Shown here one piece after another: positions 5,211 through 5,331 of a DNA stretch of 5,331 nt. The notes beneath the pieces were generated by a model. That model worked only from the letters and a program-made list of their open reading frames with translations. It was not told the DNA's origin and did not search any database. The DNA is from an uncultured Anaerolineaceae bacterium (GTDB taxonomy: Bacteria; Chloroflexota; Anaerolineae; Anaerolineales; Anaerolineaceae): NCBI GenBank assembly GCA_937890875.1, contig CALAEB010000280.1:1-5331 (forward strand). Reading direction: 5' to 3'. A program made the translations under genes and the position numbers. Positions within the stretch are counted from its first letter, which is position 1; the number at the start of each line of letters is the position of its first letter.

Positions 5211-5331
5211 ATGAAGACGGATACGATTCTTTTGCAGCCTTTTGACAATATCGATTCCATTTTGGACAAGCTCCGGCAGGTTTCCAAAATGGAATCGATA
5301 TTGTCAAAAGGCTGCAAAAGAATCGTATCCG
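5211..5331 (+). CDS. Start of an unidentified ORF, running off the window
   Basis: An ATG at 5211 opens a frame that stays open to the window end, giving 40 codons. The first part reads MKTDTILLQPFDNI and then SILDKLRQ, which looks like natural protein and follows a good promoter. From about 5283 the codons come from the second arm of the inverted repeat and are simply the complement of the first arm, so the later residues (SKMESILSK...) may not be real. I do not recognise the protein. No ribosome site is visible. If the repeat is an artefact, only roughly the first 19-24 codons belong to the true gene. Confidence 0.4.
   Translation, partial: MKTDTILLQPFDNIDSILDKLRQVSKMESILSKGCKRIVS
5218..5331. 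repeat. Perfect 49-bp inverted repeat at the window end
   Basis: Arm 5218-5266 is the exact reverse complement of arm 5283-5331, with a 16-base loop (5267-5282, CAAGCTCCGGCAGGTT). The second arm ends on the last base of the window, so 49 bp is a minimum. There is no mismatch in the visible arms. The first arm begins within the third codon of an ORF with a good promoter. A fold-back chimera or an assembly end is the simplest explanation; a genuine giant hairpin is less likely. Confidence 0.97.

Noticed and set aside
5075..5317. 80-codon ORF on the - strand at the right end
   Set aside because: It overlaps the end of the YcaQ-like gene, and its beginning lies within the inverted repeat, where it mirrors the + strand ORF.
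1..5331. A new defence or mobile system
   Set aside because: The genes are common chromosomal families with no toxin-antitoxin pair, nuclease, transposase, integrase or array. Context does not link them into one system.

Overview
The window looks like ordinary chromosome of a Gram-positive bacterium, most likely a member of the Bacillota (Clostridia-like). The grounds are the type of ECF sigma factor with a zf-HC2 anti-sigma factor, several GGAG-type ribosome sites, and the family of the winged-helix protein. Base composition looks balanced. This assignment is inferred from protein style, not from a marker gene. I see no rRNA, tRNA, CRISPR array, transposase or prophage gene.

Layout: (1) 1-233, the tail of a YtcJ-type amidohydrolase on the + strand, cut by the window start. 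(2) 234-374, a convergent intergenic stretch with several AATACGG / CCGTATT copies. (3) 375-1730, the GTPase gene hflX on the - strand. (4) 1731-1906, a gap holding a TATAAT box directly before hflX and two inverted repeats. (5) 1907-3288, an ECF sigma factor followed by its membrane-bound zf-HC2 anti-sigma factor, overlapping by 4 bases (ATGA), both on the - strand. (6) 3319-3804, a YjaB-like GNAT acetyltransferase on the - strand, directly upstream of the sigma gene. (7) 3805-3930, a divergent promoter region. (8) 3931-5130, a winged-helix protein of the YcaQ/AlkX DNA glycosylase family on the + strand. (9) 5131-5331, a consensus-like promoter, the start of an unidentified ORF, and a perfect 49-bp inverted repeat that ends exactly on the last base of the window.

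The sigma and anti-sigma genes form a classical membrane stress-sensing pair. A plausible ECF-type promoter (TGTAAG-N16-CGTC) overlaps the stop codon of the acetyltransferase gene, which suggests that the pair is autoregulated. HflX (ribosome rescue under stress) and the YcaQ-like protein (DNA base damage) are stress-related in a broad sense. Nothing in the sequence ties them to this sigma factor.

The most unusual signals are two. First, hflX and the unidentified ORF at 5211 share the layout TATAAT, 8 bases, ATG, with no ribosome site, as expected of leaderless mRNAs. Second, the flush inverted repeat at the right end is more likely a fold-back or assembly artefact than biology. I see no convincing new multi-gene system here.
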